A stretch of DNA of 64,000 bases from Lachnospiraceae bacterium (GCA_015057505.1 SVEG01000004.1:121607-185606); one strand, 5' to 3'. Shown: positions 52,247 to 63,042, counted from the stretch's first letter. Numbers and translations are program-made. Notes: generated by a model not told the origin, from the letters alone.

Positions 52247-52639
52247 TTATTTATTTTCCTCAGAAACCGACTTTATTGCTTCTTCAACTTCGGGAGACAT
52301 GGCATCTGAATCCTTCTTGGAAAACTTATTAATGATGTCCGGTACCATATCAAGAATCTTGGTAACGCTGTCCTGATTCTTAATATTAACAAGCTTAGTA
52401 GTTCCGTTCTGGATAACAAGTACTGCGCTCGGAGTAATCTTGCCACCCATTCCGCCGCCACCTTTGTTCTTGTCACCTGAAGCTGCGCCGGCACCAACAC
52501 CAAAGGTTGCTTCAACAAGAGGAAGAATGATTGCATCCCCTACCTGCATTGCATCTCCAACCACCGTCTTGGTTGTAATGAAACTATCCATTCCTTTAAA
52601 TAAAGATTCAACTGTTGTAACAAAATTATTTTCTGCCAC
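52247..52639 (-). CDS. gerW: GerW/YtfJ-family protein
   Basis: The protein has 130 residues. VVGDAMQVGDAIILPLVEAT near residue 21, then a glycine-rich GAGAASGDKNKGGGGMGGKI and a domain with PSAVLVIQNG match YtfJ, a spore inner-membrane-region protein needed for L-alanine germination in Bacillus. Start GTG with GGAGGG. It overlaps the DUF2953 gene by 14 bp, a pairing seen in spore formers. Confidence 0.88.
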   Translation of the reverse strand: MAENNFVTTVESLFKGMDSFITTKTVVGDAMQVGDAIILPLVEATFGVGAGAASGDKNKGGGGMGGKITPSAVLVIQNGTTKLVNIKNQDSVTKILDMVPDIINKFSKKDSDAMSPEVEEAIKSVSEENK

Positions 52640-53543
52640 TGCTATTCCCTCCGTTATTCTTAAATATCATATTGCGCAAATGCTTATTCTTAAAAAGATG
52701 TATAACCGTTCGTACGGTATGAACACCTCTTATTCTTCCTCGCACAAATACATTACCTTCAATTACCTTATTATCAAAATCAGGTGTAACAATCAAATTA
52801 CCTCCGTGCACTGGATACAATGCATATAATGTACCAAGTGCATAGCCTGTACTCGCCGGGTCACCTGTTCCGAGTAATAGTCTGCCCTTCCATTTCCTCG
52901 GCATATAATGCTTAAGCAAATAAAACAGCTCGTTCTTACCGAGTGTAAAAAGCTCTATATTCTTTTCATCATGCAGGAATTCATCAATCTTTTGGATTTT
53001 ATCCTTAACTGTTTTGATTGTATCACAAATTTTGCGAAATGTCTGTTTAATTTTTGATATGAGCGATTTAAAAAAGTTCTTAATTTTGGTAAATATTCCG
53101 ACCTTCTCTCCATCAGTTCCTTCTTCACAAGTCTCACATCCCTGATTATCTTCGACCGGTTCTTTATGATAAACTTCGTCTTTCCGATTCTCTTCTTGTA
53201 CAATTTGACTATTCTCAAGATTTCCTTCAATGTTGTTATCATCTTCACTACTCTTATTCTTTTTTTTCTTAGTCTTTACTTTTTCCCGCTTCTTTAACCG
53301 TATACCGAATATTGTAATACGTTGTGTTACCGTCTTACCCTGTCCAAGTAATTTAAATTGAATAATTCTGAGTAACCATGATATCCTGACGGAAAAATCA
53401 TATGTATCCTTATCCTTAAAATTACCTTTGATTTCGTACCTTACCGGTACAAACAACAAAAGGAGCGTAACGAGAATCATTAGTCCGAGAAGTATAAGAA
53501 GGATTATTCCGATGATTTTTAAAACCATAAGCAATATCGCCAA
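52626..53543 (-). CDS. DUF2953-family membrane protein
   Basis: The protein has 305 residues. An N-terminal transmembrane helix (about residues 1-33) leads to FVPVRYEIKG, the family's opening, then a long charged low-complexity insert (about residues 85-150) and a C-terminal domain with LGTGDPASTGYALGTLYAL. Start TTG after GGCGGGGG; an internal ATG lacks a ribosome site. Linked to gerW/YtfJ in spore formers. Molecular role unknown. Confidence 0.82.
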   Translation of the reverse strand: MAILLMVLKIIGIILLILLGLMILVTLLLLFVPVRYEIKGNFKDKDTYDFSVRISWLLRIIQFKLLGQGKTVTQRITIFGIRLKKREKVKTKKKKNKSSEDDNNIEGNLENSQIVQEENRKDEVYHKEPVEDNQGCETCEEGTDGEKVGIFTKIKNFFKSLISKIKQTFRKICDTIKTVKDKIQKIDEFLHDEKNIELFTLGKNELFYLLKHYMPRKWKGRLLLGTGDPASTGYALGTLYALYPVHGGNLIVTPDFDNKVIEGNVFVRGRIRGVHTVRTVIHLFKNKHLRNMIFKNNGGNSSGRK

Positions 53544-53560
53544 CTCATCCCCCGCCTTTC

Positions 53561-53869
53561 TCAGCCCTCAAAATATTCTTTAAGATTAGTAATTCCCTGT
53601 TTACAGTATAACTCATCAACTATGGTTTGCACAAGCAAAAGTGCTTCATCATAACCAAGTGCAAGCCCGATTATCAGATAATCTGCTGTCTTAAAATGCT
53701 TTTGCAAAAACACATGTGCAGGATATATATCAAACAAATCGCACCCGTTAGCAGCCTTTGTTATCAGAAAAACATTCTTTTGAAGCTTGTTCTTATTAAC
53801 TTTTTCTATTATCTTATCTGCTTTTTTGCGAGCATTTTCTCCGATATATAAATCCCCGTACCAGCGCAT
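53561..53869 (-). CDS. Conserved-looking small protein, unknown function
   Basis: The protein has 102 residues from ATG 53869 after GAGGTG. It begins MRWYGDLYIGENARKKADKI, has an alpha/beta look and no signal or membrane segment. Two cysteines. It lies between a large helical protein and the DUF2953 gene with short gaps. I do not recognise it. Confidence 0.78.
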   Translation of the reverse strand: MRWYGDLYIGENARKKADKIIEKVNKNKLQKNVFLITKAANGCDLFDIYPAHVFLQKHFKTADYLIIGLALGYDEALLLVQTIVDELYCKQGITNLKEYFEG

Positions 53870-53890
53870 ACAAAGCACCTCTTTTGCTAT

Positions 53891-55273
53891 TTACTCTATA
53901 TAAGTATCCATTACATCATTAAGAAGTTTAACACATACACCCTTTTCAACCTTGTCCGAACAAGAAACAAGAGAATGTCTGATATATGCAAGAAGTTCAT
54001 CCGTATTACCGATAAAGGACGGGAGTGATGAAAGTGTTGCCGCCATAATACTTCTTACAAATCTCCTTGATTTTCCCTCAAAAAGTACGGTGAGCTCATT
54101 AATAAATGCATCTCTTGCCTTTTCAACATACTCAACACCTGCCGTTTCCTCATTAGGCATCTCATCAAGTTCGATAAAAGAACTTGTAGAAACAAGCTTT
54201 GTAATAAGCTTAAGAGATGAATAAACCGCCGCAAGCATACAGCTTTCAATAATACTGCTGTATTTATCGCTGTTCTCAATGAGATAATCATACTGCGAAA
54301 AATTCTCATAGAGTTGCTCCTGCTTGCCTTCCATAGCCTTAAGAGCAGCAAATACCTCGTCCGAAGAAGCATCCTTGGCGCCAAGGATAATGTTACAGTA
54401 CTCTATCTCTCCTGCATCTGCAAACGCATAAGCCTTTGCAAGTACAACAGCATATACATCATTAACAATTTCCTGCATATACATATAGTTGCTGCTAAGT
54501 TCCGTAACCATATCTGCAGCCATTCTTAACTTGTCCTCATAACCGTTATACTGCTCTCCTGTTATGTTTTCAAAGCCTGCACCAAGGAATTCTTCAACCA
54601 CATTGTAAATCTCAGAATACATGGTGCCAAAGCCTTCGGGCTTATCAAGCATTGTGAGCGAACGGAGCATATAAACAAAACTGTCTACGCTTGATTTACT
54701 TGCGTCATTGTAAAGAGAAAACGCGTCTCTAACCATCTCAAAATACTTCTGTCTTGTCATTCTTACCGGCAACTGACCGAGCATGTCCGCAATTTTGGCA
54801 TTGATTACGGTATTATCCTTTTCCGAAAAGATACTCTGCACAAGCTTCTGTGTAAATGATTCATCAGAATAATCTGCCGGAAGCTCATTCTCGGGATTCT
54901 CTGCATCAAGTCGGTTTAAAATATACTCGAAAATCTGCAAACAGTCCGCATATGCCGTCAAAACCTTCATAGATGCAATAATGCCATCTCTTATTGAATT
55001 AATCTCCGTAACAGCCTTTTCCCTGTCTGCGCCGAGGCTGTCACTAAGGATATTCTTCTCAACAATTGCATCAATCTTATTCATAATCGTCTTGAATTCA
55101 GAATTATCTTTTTCATCCTGCAAGATTTCCTGCATTGCAAAATAATTATACGCCAGTCTTGTATAAGAATATCTGTAATACAAAGACATCATCTCATTAG
55201 CATAACGCGGAAGGTTGATCTCAAGATTCTTCTCTTTTTCTATCTCTCTAGTAATTGTATCCAAAATTGCCAT
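53891..55273 (-). CDS. Large all-helical protein, unknown function
   Basis: The protein has 460 residues. It is acidic and almost entirely helical by composition, starting MAILDTITREIEKEKNLEIN, with no membrane segment, no Walker motifs and no obvious catalytic motif. It could be a cytoplasmic scaffold. GGAGATG precedes ATG. It lies 18 bp after the rhomboid-like gene and is probably cotranscribed with it. Not recognised. Confidence 0.8.
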   Translation of the reverse strand: MAILDTITREIEKEKNLEINLPRYANEMMSLYYRYSYTRLAYNYFAMQEILQDEKDNSEFKTIMNKIDAIVEKNILSDSLGADREKAVTEINSIRDGIIASMKVLTAYADCLQIFEYILNRLDAENPENELPADYSDESFTQKLVQSIFSEKDNTVINAKIADMLGQLPVRMTRQKYFEMVRDAFSLYNDASKSSVDSFVYMLRSLTMLDKPEGFGTMYSEIYNVVEEFLGAGFENITGEQYNGYEDKLRMAADMVTELSSNYMYMQEIVNDVYAVVLAKAYAFADAGEIEYCNIILGAKDASSDEVFAALKAMEGKQEQLYENFSQYDYLIENSDKYSSIIESCMLAAVYSSLKLITKLVSTSSFIELDEMPNEETAGVEYVEKARDAFINELTVLFEGKSRRFVRSIMAATLSSLPSFIGNTDELLAYIRHSLVSCSDKVEKGVCVKLLNDVMDTYIE

Positions 55274-55291
55274 TTTTATCTACATCTCCTG

Positions 55292-56140
55292 TTAATTGTT
55301 CTTTATATGTTCATGCGTAAAAAGATGTTCCTGACAATATTCGTAATTGCCGTCGCACTTGGAACAGAATCTGAATACTGCATCCTCGTCACTTTGCTCC
55401 GTCCTGCCGCAGATTGCACATTTGTGTTTTGTAACAGCCATCGCACTTTTAACCTGCTTCTGGAACTGATGTCGTCTGTATATATCTCTCGGGTCGATTC
55501 TTCTATAATTCCTTGTAGCGAAGAAGAATATAAAAACATTAAGCAGTGATACCGAAATCGCAACAACGGTTGTCCAATCACCGCTTATGGCAGCCGTAAC
55601 AATCGATATAACAAAAACCGCAAGTTCAATATATGCCATAACCTTCATCTTAATGGGCAATATGAAGAAAACATATACCTGTGCTTCCGGATAAGTAAGT
55701 CCGTAAGCAAAAAACAACGAAAAGTTAAGATATGTCGTATCCGGTGAAACAACAAGTCCCGTTCCCGTAACAGCCTTCGACACAATATAAATTCCCAGCG
55801 CCGCTATAATATGTCCAAGTATTCCCACAAAGAAATACAGGTTAAACCTGAAAGCTCCCCATACTCTCTCCAGATTGGTTCCAATAATATAATACAAATA
55901 TAATGCCAAAAGCATAAATAACGGGCTACTTGACGGAGGCTGAATTATAAAAGTTATAAGTCTCCAAACTTGTCCTTTAAATATCATCGACGCATCCAAA
56001 TCCAGATATAGATAATATATATATGGATTAAACATATTAATCAAAAAACCTATTGCATACAACGCAATAATATATTTCATAAGATTTCTGATAGCATATC
56101 TTCCGAATTTGCGTTCAAGTTTATACAAAAATTTCATCAT
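55292..56140 (-). CDS. Rhomboid-like membrane protein with C-terminal zinc-binding tail
   Basis: The protein has 282 residues. Six hydrophobic segments in residues 20-210 include KGQVWRLITFIIQP and YYIIGTNLERVWG, which resemble the first helices and L1 loop of rhomboid proteases. The expected GxSG serine motif is not present; the corresponding part reads NFSLFFAYG. The C-terminal 50 residues carry CAICGRTEQS, CSKC and CQEHLFTHEH, a probable zinc site. Likely an inactive rhomboid homologue. Confidence 0.72.
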   Translation of the reverse strand: MMKFLYKLERKFGRYAIRNLMKYIIALYAIGFLINMFNPYIYYLYLDLDASMIFKGQVWRLITFIIQPPSSSPLFMLLALYLYYIIGTNLERVWGAFRFNLYFFVGILGHIIAALGIYIVSKAVTGTGLVVSPDTTYLNFSLFFAYGLTYPEAQVYVFFILPIKMKVMAYIELAVFVISIVTAAISGDWTTVVAISVSLLNVFIFFFATRNYRRIDPRDIYRRHQFQKQVKSAMAVTKHKCAICGRTEQSDEDAVFRFCSKCDGNYEYCQEHLFTHEHIKNN

Positions 56141-56207
56141 TTTTCATCTCTCCAATTCATAAAAGCCTATACTCTAAAAACACACTTTTATGTTATATGT
56201 GTTCTGC

Positions 56208-56246
56208 AAGAGGGCATCAACTTGCATTATATTATTATGCCCTCTT
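56208..56246. other. Hairpin downstream of the LysM gene
   Basis: AAGAGGGCAT/ATGCCCTCTT, 10-bp perfect arms with a 19-base AT-rich loop. On the minus strand only CTTGC follows, so it is a poor intrinsic terminator; the T-run (CTCTTTTC) is on the plus strand. Confidence 0.6.
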
Positions 56247-56334
56247 TTCAGACACATAAATATTATAGAGATATTCCCATGTATTGTCAAACTTCTTTGC
56301 ACTAAATTAATATAAATTTTATCTTCATAAAATC

Positions 56335-56823
56335 CTATCTTCTGTTAATACAGTCAAGAAGCTCTGCCATCGTCATTCCTGTTTTCTCAAGCATATCCTT
56401 TACAGAATCATTTTCACTGAAATAATTTGCCTGTTTATGAGATTCTGTTTCAACCATTTCATCATCAAACATTGAAAATTCTCTTTGTCGTCCCATGTTC
56501 ATGTCTTCTTCTGCAAAATCAAAAGTAAAATCAAGAGGCATATTATTATTCATTGACATCTCGCTTCTTGGCATAGGTCTTCCGGGCATCGGACGATTAT
56601 TCATCATTACCGGAATACACAACTCATCATTTATATGAAGATTATATATATTCACACCGGGATTCGCACGCATAATTGCATCAACAGACACCTTATACTG
56701 CCTGCTTAAGCTGTATAAAGTATCTCCCTGTCTGATCATATGATATATTCCTCTGCACCTTCCTCTTCTGCACTGCTCATAACACCAGTCATTGTTAGCA
56801 TAACGTCTTTCACTGTTATCCAT
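56335..56823 (-). CDS. LysM-domain protein
   Basis: The protein has 162 residues from ATG 56823 after GAGGTGA. One LysM domain (IYHMIRQGDTLYSLSRQYKV near residue 26, with YNLHINDELCIPV closing it) is followed by a Met- and Asn-rich linker and a C-terminal helix. There is no signal peptide, so like the spore protein SafA or SpoVID-type LysM proteins it may bind peptidoglycan from the cytoplasmic side during sporulation; this is inference. Confidence 0.85.
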   Translation of the reverse strand: MDNSERRYANNDWCYEQCRRGRCRGIYHMIRQGDTLYSLSRQYKVSVDAIMRANPGVNIYNLHINDELCIPVMMNNRPMPGRPMPRSEMSMNNNMPLDFTFDFAEEDMNMGRQREFSMFDDEMVETESHKQANYFSENDSVKDMLEKTGMTMAELLDCINRR

Positions 56824-56909
56824 TTTTATCACCTCGGGATTATTCCTTTTCATTATATTCACATTTTTTATATACGTTACAATCCATATGTTAAAAAATA
56901 ATAAAATAC

Positions 56910-57002
56910 TTTACTTTTCAATTTGGAATGTAATATAATAAAGAAGCTTGTATTTAATTCTAAGGAGGTAATGTAGCAGATATTATGCTGCGAAAGTTTT
57001 AA
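56910..57002 (+). promoter_or_regulatory. Promoter and unusual leader of the activase gene
   Basis: TTTACT (56910-56915), an 18-bp spacer and TATAAT (56934-56939). The strong ribosome site AAGGAGG (56962-56968) is followed at once by ATG TAG (56971-56976) and then by a five-codon ORF, MLRKF (56985-57002), whose stop lies one base before the main ATG. Confidence 0.5.
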
Positions 57003-57003
57003 C

Positions 57004-60000
57004 ATGAACAGTTCCACATACAAATTAGGTATAGACATTGGCTCTACAACAGTCAAAGTCGCAATCCTCGACAATAACAATAATCTGATTTTTTCAGATT
57101 ACGAACGTCATTATGCCAATATTCAGGAGACGGTCGCTTTGCTTTTAAAGCGTGCTTTTGATGCACATGGCGAGCTTTCTCTTTCACCCATGATTACAGG
57201 TTCGGGCGGACTCACATTGTCAAAGCATCTTAACATTCCTTTTGTACAGGAGGTTGTTGCTGTTTCTACAGCACTTAATGATTATGCTCCGCATACCGAT
57301 GTTGCAATAGAGCTTGGAGGGGAGGATGCTAAGATTATCTATTTCACCAATGGTGTTGAACAGCGAATGAACGGTATCTGTGCCGGCGGTACAGGTTCTT
57401 TTATTGATCAGATGGCCTCACTCTTGCAGACTGATGCTACCGGTCTTAATGAGTATGCCAAGGATTACAAAGCCATATATCCTATTGCGGCACGTTGCGG
57501 TGTTTTTGCAAAGACCGATATTCAGCCCCTTATTAACGAAGGCGCTACCAAGGAAGACTTGTCTGCCTCCATATTCCAGGCCGTAGTTAACCAGACTATA
57601 AGCGGTCTTGCCTGCGGCAAACCGATTCGCGGTAATGTTGCATTCCTCGGCGGACCTCTTCATTTCTTATCAGAGCTTAAGAACGCTTTTATACGTACAC
57701 TGAAGCTTACAGACGAGCAGATTATCGCCCCGGAGCATTCACATCTTTTTGCTGCCATCGGTGCTGCTCTTAATTACAAAGACGACTGTGTTGTATCAAT
57801 CAATGATTTGCTTACAACTCTCTCATCCAAAATCAAGATGCAGTTTGAAGTAAAGCGTATGGAGCCTTTATTTAAAGATGAGGCCGAATACAAAGATTTT
57901 ACTGACAGACATAACAACAATTCTGTTAAAACAGGTGATTTATCTACATATACAGGCAATTGCTTCCTTGGTGTCGATGCAGGTTCAACAACCACAAAGG
58001 TTGCGTTAGTCGGTGAAGACGGAACTTTGCTTTACTCTTTTTATAGCAATAATAACGGTAATCCTCTTGCAACAACAATTACCGCTATCAAAGATATCTA
58101 TACAAAACTTAACAAAGATGCAAACATAGCATACTCCTGCTCCACAGGTTACGGTGAAGCTCTTATTAAAGCAGCCCTCATGCTTGACGATGGAGAGGTT
58201 GAGACGGTTTCTCACTACTATGCCGCTGCATTTTTTGAACCTGAGGTTGACTGTATCCTCGACATCGGCGGCCAGGATATGAAATGTATCAAGATTAAGA
58301 ATAATACAGTTGATAATGTCATGCTTAATGAAGCATGTTCTTCAGGTTGCGGTTCTTTCATCGAGACCTTTGCGAAATCTCTTAACTATTCTGTTGAAGA
58401 TTTTGCCAAGGCAGCTCTTTTTGCAAAGTATCCAATTGACCTCGGAACAAGATGTACTGTTTTTATGAATTCCAATGTTAAGCAGGCGCAGAAGGAAGGC
58501 GCTCAAGTTTCCGATATCTCTGCAGGTCTTGCTTATTCAGTTATCAAGAATGCTTTATTTAAGGTTATTAAGATTACCGACCCCAAGGACCTCGGCAACA
58601 AGGTTGTTGTTCAGGGCGGAACATTCTATAACGATGCTGTATTAAGAAGCTTTGAGAAGATTTCCGGCTGTCAGGCAATCCGTCCCGACATTGCAGGTAT
58701 CATGGGTGCATTCGGTGCTGCTCTTATTGCGCGCGAACGTTTTCCCGAAGGAGCCAAGACAACCATGCTCTCCATCGAACAGATTAACGCCCTTGAGATA
58801 TCTACGTCTCTTACAAGATGTAAAGGTTGTACCAATAACTGTCTCCTTACAATTAACCAGTTTTCCGGCGGTCGCCGCTACATTACAGGTAACCGTTGCG
58901 AAAAAGGTATTGGCAAAGAAAAGAACAAGGAGCAGATTCCTAACCTTTTTGAATATAAAAACAAAACGATCTTCGACTACGAACCACTCAGAACCGAGGA
59001 TGCAAAACGTGGCACAGTAGGTATTCCGCGTGTACTTAACATGTACGAAAGCTATCCTTTCTGGGCAGAATTTTTCCGTGCGCTCGGCTTCAGAGTTATA
59101 CTCTCACCCGAATCAACACGTAAAATTTATGAACTCGGTATCGAGTCTATTCCCAGTGAATCAGAATGTTATCCTGCCAAGCTTGCACATGGGCATATTG
59201 CATGGCTAATCAAAGAAGGCCTTGATTTTATTTTCTATCCCTGTGTTCCTTTTGAGCGTAATGAGACGCCTGACTCCAACAACCACTACAACTGTCCTAT
59301 TGTTACTTCTTATGCAGAGAATATCAAGAATAACGTTGAAGAATTAAAGTCCGGTAACATAAAATTTATGAACCCCTTTGTTGCTTTTACTAATAAAGAG
59401 ATTCTTACCAAAGAGCTTGTCAAGGTATTTGCCGAGTCCCACAACATTTCTGCCAAAGAAATAACTACAGCTTGTAATATCGGCTGGGATGCTCTCATCA
59501 AGTCCCGTGAGGACATTAAGAAAAAAGGCGAGGAAGTTATCAAGTACCTTAAGAATACAGGTAAACGCGGTATTGTTCTTGCAGGTCGTCCTTATCACAT
59601 TGATCCCGAGATTAACCACGGTATTCCGGAGCTTATCAACTCCTACGGTATCGCAGTTCTTACAGAGGACTCAATTGCGCATCTCGGTACAATCGAACGT
59701 CCGCTTATTGTAATGGACCAGTGGATGTATCATACAAGACTTTACGGTGCTGCCAACTATGTTAAGACAACAGATAATCTTGATTTAATACAGTTGAACT
59801 CCTTCGGTTGCGGTCTTGATGCCGTTACAACCGACTGTGTTAATGATATACTTTCTAAGGCCGGTAAGATCTATACCGTACTTAAGATTGATGAGGTTAA
59901 CAACCTCGGTGCCGCAAGAATCAGAATCCGTTCTCTTCTTTCTGCACTTCGCGTACGTGACAAGAAAAAGATTAAGAGAACCATTGTTTCTGCAGCACAT

Positions 60001-61248
60001 AACAGAGTTATATTCACAGAAGAAATGCGTAAGGATTATACTCTCCTTTGTCCTCAGATGACACCAATTCATTTTGATTTGCTTAAACCCGCGCTCAGAT
60101 CCTGCGGCTATAACATCGAAACGCTCGGCGTTACAGACAATAAAGCTTCCGTTGATATCGGACTCAAATACGTTAATAACGACGCCTGTTATCCTTCACT
60201 TATTGTAGTCGGACAGATTATGGAAGCTCTTTTATCAGGCAAGTATGACCTTAATAAAGTTGCTGTTGTTATTACTCAGACAGGCGGCGGTTGTCGTGCT
60301 TCCAACTATATAGGATTTATACGTCGTGCCCTTGAGAAAGCCGACATGGGACATATCCCGGTTATTTCGCTTAATATGAGCGGTCTCGAAAGCAACCCCG
60401 GTATGAAATATACTCTTCCGCTTGCCGCAAAAGTTTTACAAAGTCTTATTTACGGCGATGTATTTATGCGTGTGCTTTACCGTATGCGTCCTTATGAGGC
60501 TGTTCCGGGTTCAGCCAACGCACTCCATGAAAAATGGAAAAAGATTTGTATTGAATCCTTATCTAAAAAGAAAAGTTCTTTTGCTGAATTCAATCGTAAT
60601 ATCAAGGGAATCATCCGCGAATTTGATGCGCTCCCTATCACAGATGTTAAAAAGCCACGTGTCGGAATTGTAGGCGAAATCCTTGTTAAATTCCTTCCTG
60701 CTGCTAATAACTATCTTGTAGATTTGCTTGAGGCAGAGGGCGCCGAAGCTGTTATGCCTGATTTGCTTGACTTCTTCCTCTACTGCTTCTACAACAGTAA
60801 CTTTAAGGCAGAACACTTAGGTAAATCCAAGAAGACAGCTACGCTTTGTAATCTTGGAATTAAATTCCTTGAATTCTACCGTGGCACGGCACGCAAGGAA
60901 TTAGAAAAGAGCAAACATTTTACTGCTCCCGGAAGAATTGAAGAACTTGCCAAGAACGCTTCCGAGTTCGTTTCCTGCGGTAACCAGACCGGTGAAGGTT
61001 GGTTCCTTACAGGCGAGATGTTGGAGCTTATGCATGATGGTGTTCCGAATATTGTTTGTGCACAGCCGTTTGCATGTCTCCCCAACCACATCGTAGGTAA
61101 GGGTGTAATCAAAGAGCTTCGTAACAAGAATCCGCTTTCCAATATTGTTGCGGTAGATTATGATCCCGGCGCAAGTGAAGTTAACCAGCTTAACAGAATT
61201 AAGCTCATGCTTGCCACGGCACAGAAGAATCTTAAGAAAGAAATCTAA
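57004..61248 (+). CDS. 2-hydroxyacyl-CoA dehydratase activase-related protein
   Basis: The protein has 1414 residues. Two tandem ASKHA ATPase domains of the BadF/BcrA type start at residues 7 ([15 protein letters not shown]) and about 320 ([15 protein letters not shown]), each with a cluster-cysteine motif (CAGGTGSF near 125, CGSF near 447). CKGCTNNC near 606, a DUF2229 region, and a C-terminal dehydratase-like region with CRASNYIGF near 1098 follow. Such giant fusions are common in Clostridia, but their substrate is unknown; they are thought to couple ATP to low-potential electron transfer. No separate dehydratase subunits are encoded nearby. Confidence 0.88.
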   Translation: MNSSTYKLGIDIGSTTVKVAILDNNNNLIFSDYERHYANIQETVALLLKRAFDAHGELSLSPMITGSGGLTLSKHLNIPFVQEVVAVSTALNDYAPHTDVAIELGGEDAKIIYFTNGVEQRMNGICAGGTGSFIDQMASLLQTDATGLNEYAKDYKAIYPIAARCGVFAKTDIQPLINEGATKEDLSASIFQAVVNQTISGLACGKPIRGNVAFLGGPLHFLSELKNAFIRTLKLTDEQIIAPEHSHLFAAIGAALNYKDDCVVSINDLLTTLSSKIKMQFEVKRMEPLFKDEAEYKDFTDRHNNNSVKTGDLSTYTGNCFLGVDAGSTTTKVALVGEDGTLLYSFYSNNNGNPLATTITAIKDIYTKLNKDANIAYSCSTGYGEALIKAALMLDDGEVETVSHYYAAAFFEPEVDCILDIGGQDMKCIKIKNNTVDNVMLNEACSSGCGSFIETFAKSLNYSVEDFAKAALFAKYPIDLGTRCTVFMNSNVKQAQKEGAQVSDISAGLAYSVIKNALFKVIKITDPKDLGNKVVVQGGTFYNDAVLRSFEKISGCQAIRPDIAGIMGAFGAALIARERFPEGAKTTMLSIEQINALEISTSLTRCKGCTNNCLLTINQFSGGRRYITGNRCEKGIGKEKNKEQIPNLFEYKNKTIFDYEPLRTEDAKRGTVGIPRVLNMYESYPFWAEFFRALGFRVILSPESTRKIYELGIESIPSESECYPAKLAHGHIAWLIKEGLDFIFYPCVPFERNETPDSNNHYNCPIVTSYAENIKNNVEELKSGNIKFMNPFVAFTNKEILTKELVKVFAESHNISAKEITTACNIGWDALIKSREDIKKKGEEVIKYLKNTGKRGIVLAGRPYHIDPEINHGIPELINSYGIAVLTEDSIAHLGTIERPLIVMDQWMYHTRLYGAANYVKTTDNLDLIQLNSFGCGLDAVTTDCVNDILSKAGKIYTVLKIDEVNNLGAARIRIRSLLSALRVRDKKKIKRTIVSAAHNRVIFTEEMRKDYTLLCPQMTPIHFDLLKPALRSCGYNIETLGVTDNKASVDIGLKYVNNDACYPSLIVVGQIMEALLSGKYDLNKVAVVITQTGGGCRASNYIGFIRRALEKADMGHIPVISLNMSGLESNPGMKYTLPLAAKVLQSLIYGDVFMRVLYRMRPYEAVPGSANALHEKWKKICIESLSKKKSSFAEFNRNIKGIIREFDALPITDVKKPRVGIVGEILVKFLPAANNYLVDLLEAEGAEAVMPDLLDFFLYCFYNSNFKAEHLGKSKKTATLCNLGIKFLEFYRGTARKELEKSKHFTAPGRIEELAKNASEFVSCGNQTGEGWFLTGEMLELMHDGVPNIVCAQPFACLPNHIVGKGVIKELRNKNPLSNIVAVDYDPGASEVNQLNRIKLMLATAQKNLKKEI

Positions 61249-61252
61249 ACAA

Positions 61253-61297
61253 ATAAGGTGTTGCATAATATTAAAACTTTATGCAACACCTTTATTA
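61253..61297. terminator. Bidirectional terminator
   Basis: AAGGTGTTGCATAA and TTATGCAACACCTT form a near-perfect stem of 14 bp, with T-rich sequence on both strands, between convergent genes. Confidence 0.9.
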
Positions 61298-61308
61298 TAT
61301 CGCAACAT

Positions 61309-62100
61309 CTATGTTGCCAAATCACGTCTTATAAATCGGCTGAAAGCCAATACAATACTTCCAACCAAAATAATAACTCCCAAAACAAGTGCCGATACCT
61401 CAACTTTTCCTGTGCTTAATATATCTGCTGCATTAGCATATGAAAACGGGCTGATAAGCTTATAATCCGACAAATCAGGAATGACCCTCGCCATCAAATC
61501 ATATGCATATAACAACAGTACGACTCCGAGTCCCAACCCAAACTTATTTTTCTTCATAAATGCAGATATCGCATAGCATATAGCAGCAATTTCTATCTGC
61601 AAAATAATCTGCATGCCGTGATACAGTACAAATTCTTTTACAGGTATATCCTCACTCTGTACCACAAATCCTACAACATAAAGCAACACGCACAGTATAT
61701 TAAAAGCAAAAATATTGGTTAAAATCGCACACCATTTTGAAAACACTATCTTAGTTCTTGAAAGCGGCATTGAAAACAAAAATTCACTTGTGTGTGCATC
61801 CTCTTCCTTAGACAACATACATGTACTCATTATTGCCGCAAACATCGCTCCACCGAGGCCGTGAATTGTCCCAACCTCGGTAGCATAAAAACCCGGTAAT
61901 GTTGCGATACTGAGCTGACTCATTCCAAAAGCATCGGCAAATGCCCCCATTGATGCAAAGCTTTCTGCCATTGCCGCCATATCTCCCTTCATACTCGAAT
62001 AAAGAAGAATACACGCAAAACCCATGCCTCCGACACACGCAAACCATATAAGAAGGCTTTTTAAGGATAATTTAATTTCATGTTTATAAATAGTAATCAT
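61309..62100 (-). CDS. ABC-2 type transporter permease
   Basis: The protein has 263 residues and six hydrophobic segments, with a cytoplasmic N-terminus (MITIYKHEIKLSLKSLLIW) typical of the ABC-2 family. AGGAGG precedes ATG. It follows the ATPase gene by 9 bp and should form the membrane part of that exporter. The substrate is unknown. Confidence 0.88.
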   Translation of the reverse strand: MITIYKHEIKLSLKSLLIWFACVGGMGFACILLYSSMKGDMAAMAESFASMGAFADAFGMSQLSIATLPGFYATEVGTIHGLGGAMFAAIMSTCMLSKEEDAHTSEFLFSMPLSRTKIVFSKWCAILTNIFAFNILCVLLYVVGFVVQSEDIPVKEFVLYHGMQIILQIEIAAICYAISAFMKKNKFGLGLGVVLLLYAYDLMARVIPDLSDYKLISPFSYANAADILSTGKVEVSALVLGVIILVGSIVLAFSRFIRRDLAT

Positions 62101-62109
62101 AACATCCTC

Positions 62110-62934
62110 CTAACCTTTATAATAGTGCATAAAAATCTCATCAAGCGACGGCTCTTCTATAAGAATATCCTCTATATTGTGCCCCTCAAGTTCTTTATAG
62201 AGTTCACTTAGATTACCCTTATATAGGAAATCTTCAGACTTTCCGTCACGAATCATTTTTATTCTTTTTGCATTCGTCTTTGTTATTTTGGACACTTCAT
62301 CTACACATTGCAGTTTGCCTTCCTTCATAATCGCAACCGTCTTACAATATTTTTTAACTTCTGATAAAATATGTGTGGACAACATGCATGTCGCACCATC
62401 TTTAACATATTCTTTAACCAGTTCAAAAAACTCTGTCTGCATAAGCGGGTCCAAGCCACTGGTCGGTTCATCAAAAACGAATAATTTTGGACAATGCTGC
62501 ATAGCACATATTATACTTACCTTCTTGCGGTTACCAAGTGATAAATCGCTTATTTTCTTGTTAACATCTACCTTCAGACGCTCACATAATTTGTCTGCTT
62601 CTGCGCGACAATCCTTTTTACGGACATCTGCTGCCATCTTTATGGTGTCACTTACGGTTAACCCCGGATAAAACATTGCTTCTGACGGCATATATCCGAT
62701 ATCCTTCAAAATCTCCTCTTTGCCGGTTCTGATATCCTTACCAAAAATCTTTATATCACCTGTTTCAAAATATATAAGCCCCAACATAGAACGGATAGTC
62801 GTTGACTTACCTGCACCGTTTGGTCCCAAAAAACCGAATATATCTCCTTCCGCTACAGAAAAACTGACATCAGTTACCCCTCTTTGTTTACCGTAGTTCT
62901 TTGTCAGGTTGTTAATTTCAATTACCTTTTTCAT
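62110..62934 (-). CDS. ABC transporter ATP-binding protein
   Basis: The protein has 274 residues. Walker A is GPNGAGKST near residue 38, the signature LSLGNRKKV near 134, and Walker B LFVFDEPTSGLDP near 158. A C-terminal extension of about 70 residues follows. AGGTGGGTGG precedes ATG. Pairs with the ABC-2 permease downstream. Confidence 0.92.
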   Translation of the reverse strand: MKKVIEINNLTKNYGKQRGVTDVSFSVAEGDIFGFLGPNGAGKSTTIRSMLGLIYFETGDIKIFGKDIRTGKEEILKDIGYMPSEAMFYPGLTVSDTIKMAADVRKKDCRAEADKLCERLKVDVNKKISDLSLGNRKKVSIICAMQHCPKLFVFDEPTSGLDPLMQTEFFELVKEYVKDGATCMLSTHILSEVKKYCKTVAIMKEGKLQCVDEVSKITKTNAKRIKMIRDGKSEDFLYKGNLSELYKELEGHNIEDILIEEPSLDEIFMHYYKG

Positions 62935-62955
62935 CTGCCACCCACCTTATTTTAT

Positions 62956-62990
62956 GAAAGCGTTGCAAACCCATATGTTCACAACGCTCT
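62956..62990 (-). terminator. Weak hairpin terminator upstream of the ABC-2 operon
   Basis: AGCGTTG/CAACGCT with a 16-base loop, followed by TTCATAAAA on the minus strand; poor T-run. Confidence 0.5.
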
Positions 62991-63042
62991 CAATTCATTT
63001 TCAGTCACTCTTAATATAAAAACTTATGTATCCCTTGCTAAA

